From positions 1-18,831 of the forward strand of contig JAAYND010000190.1 in the NCBI GenBank assembly GCA_012521035.1: a stretch of DNA of 18,831 bases, in the 5' to 3' direction. Positions 14,920-18,831 of this stretch are shown here, piece after piece (position 1 is the first letter of the stretch; each line of letters begins with the position of its first letter). This DNA is from Methanomicrobiales archaeon. GTDB taxonomy: Archaea; Halobacteriota; Methanomicrobia; Methanomicrobiales; Methanoculleaceae. The position numbers and the translations under genes were made by a program. The notes under the pieces are model-generated. The model saw nothing but the letters and a program-made list of their open reading frames with translations. It did not search any database and was not told where the DNA came from.

Positions 14920-16533
14920 ATGGAGGGAGAGGTCACAAACAGGGACGTCGCTGAGAGACTCGCGCTCATGGACCGGTTGCTCGAGGTCGCGGGAGAAGAT
15001 CGCCACCGGGCCGCGGCGTATGCCCGGGCGGCGCGCCAGATCGAGCGCCTCCCCCTCACAGTCGCCGGGCTTGATGAGGAAGCGCTCACCCGTATCCCGG
15101 GTATCGGGGTCAGGATTGCCGGGCAGATCCGCGAGATCGTGGAGAGGGGATCGTTTCAGGAACTCGATGAACTCCAGGCCACCGTCCCGGGATCGGTCGT
15201 TGAGCTCCTCGATATCCCCGGGGTGGGGCCGCGGACCCTGCACGTCCTCTGGAAGGAGCTCGGCATCCTGACGATCGATGACCTCGAAGCGGCTGTGCGC
15301 GGGCGCCGGCTCCGGGGAACCAGGGGGTTTGGTGCAAAGCGGGAGGAAGCGATAGGAAAGGCGATCCGGCGCTACCGCGAGAGGGAGGATGTGATGAGTC
15401 GTTCGGAGGCGGATGCCCTGCTCAAGCGTGTGGCGGCACACCTCCCCGGCGTTGAATGGGTGGTCGCCGGGGGTTACCGGCGGGGGGCGGCCACCATTGA
15501 TGAGGTCGAGGTCGTCGCCATCGGGAGCGGGGAAGATATCTCGCTTCACGGTGACCGGGTGAAGGTCAGGTTCACCGGCACGGAGCGGTTCGGTACAGCG
15601 CTCCTCTGTGCCACCGGTTCAGCCGGGTTCCTGGCCCGGCTCGGGGAGGAGGCGGGTGCGCAGGGTTACCGGCTGGAGCCGGGCGGTCTTGTTGACCTGA
15701 GGAGCGGTCGCATTCAGACGTTTGAGAGCGAGGAGGATATCTTTGAGTTCCTCGGCATGGAAGCGATCCCGCCAGAGCTTCGCGAGGACCGGGGCGAGGT
15801 CGAGCTCGCCTTCCGCCACGCTCTCCCCGAACTCGTCGAGATCTCCGACCTGCGGGGAGACTTTCATTCCCACACGACCGCGAGCGACGGCCACCAGTCG
15901 CTTGAGGATGTGGCGGCGGTTGGAGATGCCATGGGGTATGAGTATATCGCGATCACCGACCACTCATCAAGGGTGAGCGTGGAAGCCCTTGCGCGGCAAC
16001 GGGCCGGGATCGAGCGGGTCAACCGCCGGCATACCTGCCAGCTCCTCGCCGGGAGCGAGGTGGATATCAGGAGCGACGGCAGCCTCGGCTACCCGGATAG
16101 GGTGCTTGCTGATCTCGATCTCGTGATCGCTTCGGTCCATTCGGGGCTTGACCAGGATGAGGATATCCTGACCCGGCGGGTGCTCGGCGCGATGGAGAAC
16201 GAGCATGTCGATATCATCGGTCACCCCACCGGCCGGCTCATCGGCAGAAGGCCGCCGTATGCGATCGACCTCGACCGGGTGATCGAGCATGCTGCCGTGA
16301 CCGGAACCGCGCTTGAGATCAATGCATCGCCGCACCGACTGGATCTTGAGGATATTTATATCTGGCGCGCAAAAAAGAGAGGAGTGAAACTGGCTGCAGG
16401 GACCGATGCCCACCGGGTAGCTGAGTTTTCGAATATCCGCTATGGCATCATGATGGCGCGCCGGGGCTGGTGCACCCCGGACGATCTGGTAAATACCCTT
16501 ACCCTCTCTGAGCTGCTGGAGTGGCTGTCGTGA
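14920..16533 (+). CDS. polX: PolX-family protein: inactivated polymerase domain, intact PHP nuclease domain
   Basis: 537 residues from the ATG at 14920 (an upstream in-frame TTG at 14914 is less likely). Order: helical 8-kDa-like domain; helix-hairpin-helix motifs IPGIGVR (59-65) and IPGVGPR (99-105), plus GFGAKREEA (136-144); nucleotidyltransferase palm; and C-terminal PHP domain with HSHT (316-319), TDHS, GSEVDI, SVHSG, GHPTGR and GTDAH. In active PolX enzymes the palm carries a DxD pair after GSxRRG and a third Asp in VDLR. Here these read EVE (E195, E197) and VKVR (K215), so all three catalytic aspartates are replaced and polymerisation is unlikely. The PHP domain, which in bacterial PolX gives 3'-5' exonuclease and AP-endonuclease activity, keeps its metal ligands. 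A nuclease role in base-excision repair is inferred. It shares a GTGA overlap with the following gene. Confidence 0.85.
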   Translation: MEGEVTNRDVAERLALMDRLLEVAGEDRHRAAAYARAARQIERLPLTVAGLDEEALTRIPGIGVRIAGQIREIVERGSFQELDELQATVPGSVVELLDIPGVGPRTLHVLWKELGILTIDDLEAAVRGRRLRGTRGFGAKREEAIGKAIRRYREREDVMSRSEADALLKRVAAHLPGVEWVVAGGYRRGAATIDEVEVVAIGSGEDISLHGDRVKVRFTGTERFGTALLCATGSAGFLARLGEEAGAQGYRLEPGGLVDLRSGRIQTFESEEDIFEFLGMEAIPPELREDRGEVELAFRHALPELVEISDLRGDFHSHTTASDGHQSLEDVAAVGDAMGYEYIAITDHSSRVSVEALARQRAGIERVNRRHTCQLLAGSEVDIRSDGSLGYPDRVLADLDLVIASVHSGLDQDEDILTRRVLGAMENEHVDIIGHPTGRLIGRRPPYAIDLDRVIEHAAVTGTALEINASPHRLDLEDIYIWRAKKRGVKLAAGTDAHRVAEFSNIRYGIMMARRGWCTPDDLVNTLTLSELLEWLS

Positions 16534-17120
16534 TCTACCGGTTTTATGAGAAGCGTCTCCTGAAGAACCTCCATACACTCCCGGGACAGATCTGCTTCAT
16601 GATCACCGAGAAGGATATGCTCGATGCCCCGGACAACCTCTATACTGCCGCCGAATGGTGCCGCGACCTCGGGATCGGGAGCGTCATGTTCCACATCAGC
16701 ACCGACGATCCCGCAAGGCTTGAGCGTTGCCTCCCGCAGATCCGGAAGATCTCATCGATAGGACGCCTGACCCTGCATTACCGGGACGATAAAGAGGTCA
16801 GCGGAGCGGGTATGGAGGTGACGGTTGCGATCGGGAAGAGCGGTCGGGAGGAGATCGCCGACTGCGTGAGGCGGATGGCAGAGAATGGGGTGGATCCGGC
16901 ATCGGTCGATGAGAGTCTGCTTGAGTCGTACCTCACGTTCAAGTACGAGCCTGATCTGGTCATCAAGACCGGCGGGGATCACCTAACGGATTTCCTCATC
17001 TGGCAGTCGGTCTACTCCGAACTCTTCTTCCTCGACGTGAACTGGGCGCTCCTGCGGAAGGTTGATTTCTTAAGAGCGCTCAGGGATTTTCAGTCACGGG
17101 CAAGGCGTTTTGGGAAGTGA
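16530..17120 (+). CDS. catalytically degenerate cis-prenyltransferase homologue (NgBR/Nus1-like)
   Basis: 196 residues from the GTG at 16530, chosen because it overlaps the PolX stop as GTGA and has GGAG at 8 nt. The N-terminus aligns with the adjacent UppS-like enzyme (RYLLWQVKHIP versus KRLLKNLHTLP), but where the enzyme has the catalytic DGNRRFA this protein has TEKDMLD. The C-terminal part keeps the dimer/helix block DHLTDFLIWQSVYSELFFLDVNW and RDFQSRARRFG, while the pyrophosphate-binding R-x5-RxS arginines read as KTGGDHLTDF. So it has the fold without the catalytic residues, as in the eukaryotic NgBR/Nus1 subunit. It probably pairs with the catalytic subunit encoded at 17139-17909. Overlap with polX implies co-expression with a repair gene, which is curious. 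Confidence 0.8.
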   Translation: MIYRFYEKRLLKNLHTLPGQICFMITEKDMLDAPDNLYTAAEWCRDLGIGSVMFHISTDDPARLERCLPQIRKISSIGRLTLHYRDDKEVSGAGMEVTVAIGKSGREEIADCVRRMAENGVDPASVDESLLESYLTFKYEPDLVIKTGGDHLTDFLIWQSVYSELFFLDVNWALLRKVDFLRALRDFQSRARRFGK

Positions 17121-17138
17121 CCGGTCGCGGAGATCCCG

Positions 17139-17909
17139 TCAGGCTGTGCGCTCTTTGAGGTGCATGCGCTGGTCGTAGACGCGCATCGCCCGCAGGAGGT
17201 CGATCTTTCGGAACGCCGGCCAGTAGGGAGCGCAGAAGTAGACCGCTGACTCGTGGCCGTTCGCGAGCCAGGGGAGGAAGTTCGACGTCCGGCAGTCGTT
17301 GCCGGTGCGGATGATCAGGTCGACGGGGGGGATGGGCGCCCCCCGGTTGAGGTGGCTCTCGACGGTCTCAGGATCGATCACCCCCGGCGCTATGAGGCCG
17401 GCCTTCACCTCATCGAGGATCGACCTGGCGGCATGCACGATCTCGTTTCTGCCTCCGTAGGCTAGCGCGACATTGATGAAGTAGTTACTGTAGTGGAGCG
17501 TCGCCTTCTCTGCCGCCTCGATCGTCGCGAGGAGGTTATCGGGGAGGAGAGAGCGATCCCCGATCATCTGCACCCGGATACGGTTCCTGTGCACCCGTTC
17601 GTCGGTCATGATGGCGAGAAACTTCTCCTGAAAGAGGGCGAAGAGGGATGCCAGTTCCTCCTCATTCCGCCGGAAGTTCTCGGTCGAGAAGGTGTAGAGC
17701 GTTATGTGGCGCACACCGAGTTCGCACGCCCAGTCGAGGACCTGTTCTGTGGTGTCTGCGCCGAGCTGGTGTCCGGCCGCCGTATCGAGCCCCTGGTCCC
17801 GGGCAAACCGGCGGTTCCCGTCCTGGATCACCGCGACATGCCGGGGGATATGTTTCACCTGCCAGAGGAGGTAGCGCGCGTAAATGCGTTCGATCGCGGA
17901 TCGGAGCAT
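17139..17909 (-). CDS. uppS: cis-prenyltransferase (UppS family), catalytic
   Basis: 256 residues, normal length for the family. It condenses isopentenyl diphosphate in cis onto an allylic primer to make the polyprenyl carrier lipid (dolichol-type in archaea) used in glycosylation. Motifs: IPRHVAVIQDGNRRFA with catalytic D30 and G31-N32-R33-R34; YTFSTENF (72-79); HYSNYFINVALAYGGRNEI; and RTGNDCRTSNFLPW with the diphosphate-binding arginines. ATG at 17909 with a strong GGAGGTGA before it; the start overlaps the radical SAM stop (TAATG). The gene runs towards the degenerate paralogue, leaving 18 bp between their ends. The standard name applies to the fold; the exact chain length cannot be seen. 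Confidence 0.92.
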   Translation of the reverse strand: MLRSAIERIYARYLLWQVKHIPRHVAVIQDGNRRFARDQGLDTAAGHQLGADTTEQVLDWACELGVRHITLYTFSTENFRRNEEELASLFALFQEKFLAIMTDERVHRNRIRVQMIGDRSLLPDNLLATIEAAEKATLHYSNYFINVALAYGGRNEIVHAARSILDEVKAGLIAPGVIDPETVESHLNRGAPIPPVDLIIRTGNDCRTSNFLPWLANGHESAVYFCAPYWPAFRKIDLLRAMRVYDQRMHLKERTA

Positions 17910-18831
17910 TAGAGAGGTGTCACCTCCACCACCATGCCGCCGTTTGGGTAGCGCTCGACGACGTACTTCCGGCCCGCTGCCCGGTCAGCGTTCTCGGCGA
18001 GCACCCACCACGCCATCTCGATCCGGCCTTCACGGACCTCGTAGTCATCCTCATCAAGGTCGTCCAGGAACCCATCGAGGGAGCCTGCGGGTTCGAGGAC
18101 ACCATAGACAACAGTCCCATCATCCGTCACCTCCTCAAACGGACGGGCAGTATTGGCAGCGATCCGTCTTAACCGTTCCCGCAGCTGGACCGAGTCCTTG
18201 AAGACCGATGAGCAGAAGTGGATCTTCGGATCGGCGGGTAGTTCCTCCGCCCACTCGCGGGCGCCGCGGACGGCGTTATGCAGTCCGTCCTCGGGTTCGA
18301 GCCCGCGTTCGCGCATGGCGGCGGCGCAGGTCTCGCCCCACTCAAGTTCGTTTATGTTCAGGAAGTCGAGGAGCGGCAGGGCAGCAGCGAGGGCGCCGAT
18401 CCCGGGGAGTGACGGAACCTCGATGCCGATCGAAAAGCCCATCCGGCGGGCGAGGGCGGCGGATCTCGCGTAGTCGGTATCGAGGATATCCGCCCAGGAC
18501 TCGTGGGGTGGGTGGAGCCGGATCTCATCGACCAGCCCCTGCAGGCGCCTGAGCATGGCCTCATCCGGTGCAAGGCCGGTGTAGAGGTGGATGTGGTGGT
18601 CGGGGCCGAAGTGATCCTTGAGGAGTGTGCAGTACTCGACCACACGGTCGAGGACGAGGAGGGGTTCGCCGCCGGTGACCCCGGTGCCGAGAGCGCTCAT
18701 GGCCTCAGCCTCCCTTATGATATCGGCGGGCGTCGTGACCTCCCGGTCATTTGCAAACACGACGTCCCGGCCCTTCCTCTCTCTTGAGAGCGGGCAGTAC
18801 CAGCAGGTCCGCCGGCACCTGCCGGTCACGA
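17909..18831 (-). CDS. radical SAM protein (pyruvate formate-lyase-activating-enzyme-like), 5' end missing
   Basis: The visible 306 residues begin inside the gene at the window's right edge. The cluster motif CRRTCWYC (C-x3-C-x2-C, near 5-12) and the SAM-binding GVTGGEPL (about 50-57) mark a radical SAM enzyme binding a [4Fe-4S] cluster. Further on are IHLYTGLAPD, FLNINELEW and a C-terminal beta-rich tail with Trp-rich AWWVLAENADRAAGRKYVVERYP. This architecture resembles an uncharacterised archaeal group related to pyruvate formate-lyase activases (COG2108-like); substrate unknown. The frame continues past 18829 without a convincing start. It ends one base into the uppS start (TAATG), so the two are coupled. 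Confidence 0.85.
   Translation of the reverse strand, partial: VTGRCRRTCWYCPLSRERKGRDVVFANDREVTTPADIIREAEAMSALGTGVTGGEPLLVLDRVVEYCTLLKDHFGPDHHIHLYTGLAPDEAMLRRLQGLVDEIRLHPPHESWADILDTDYARSAALARRMGFSIGIEVPSLPGIGALAAALPLLDFLNINELEWGETCAAAMRERGLEPEDGLHNAVRGAREWAEELPADPKIHFCSSVFKDSVQLRERLRRIAANTARPFEEVTDDGTVVYGVLEPAGSLDGFLDDLDEDDYEVREGRIEMAWWVLAENADRAAGRKYVVERYPNGGMVVEVTPL

Overview
The window looks like a stretch of chromosome from a methanogenic euryarchaeon, most probably Methanomicrobiales and close to Methanoculleus. The reasons are a GC-rich background, archaeal-only genes (diphthine synthase, a DUF357 protein, a KaiC-like protein with a degenerate ATPase site, cis-prenyltransferases), TATA-like promoters and tight archaeal operons. 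This placement rests on gene content and style; I could not search for it.

The left half (1 to about 8465) is accessory and partly decayed DNA. It opens inside a large plasmid/virus-style primase-helicase-like gene (to 2273). That gene's 3' part carries 57-bp acidic repeats and three in-frame copies of a GGTTGTAAAC motif. It is followed by a broken PIN-domain toxin gene, an intact rmlB-like dehydratase gene (2893-3972), an eroded sugar-nucleotide epimerase remnant, and a pair of unknown genes (4481-5443), the second encoding a predicted tail-anchored helical protein. From 5444 to 8465 there is almost no intact gene. This stretch holds an eroded second copy of the primase gene's 3' end (about 6068-6306), a frameshifted ribbon-helix-helix antitoxin with a truncated RelE-like toxin, a 36-bp inverted-repeat pair (6025-6060 and 6799-6834), and five tandem units of about 187 bp (7531-8465). 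Each unit carries one single GGTTGTAAAC and one palindrome made of two copies, so the array reuses the motif found inside the primase gene. Together these suggest the remains of an integrated replicon with iteron-like sites.

The right half (8497 to the end) is compact core genome. On the minus strand, 14830 to 10273 reads as one unit: DtxR-FeoA regulator, FeoB ferrous-iron transporter, KaiC-like protein, diphthine synthase Dph5 and a DUF357 protein, with overlaps or gaps of no more than about 16 bp. Next on the same strand come a flippase-like membrane protein and a bifunctional-nuclease-family protein. Divergent from the iron regulator is a PolX-family gene whose three polymerase catalytic aspartates are replaced while its PHP nuclease domain appears intact. 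It is translationally coupled to a cis-prenyltransferase homologue lacking catalytic residues (NgBR/Nus1-like). Converging on that gene is a canonical undecaprenyl-diphosphate-synthase-like enzyme, coupled to a radical SAM gene that runs off the window. The two prenyltransferase genes are good candidates for a heteromeric lipid-carrier synthase.
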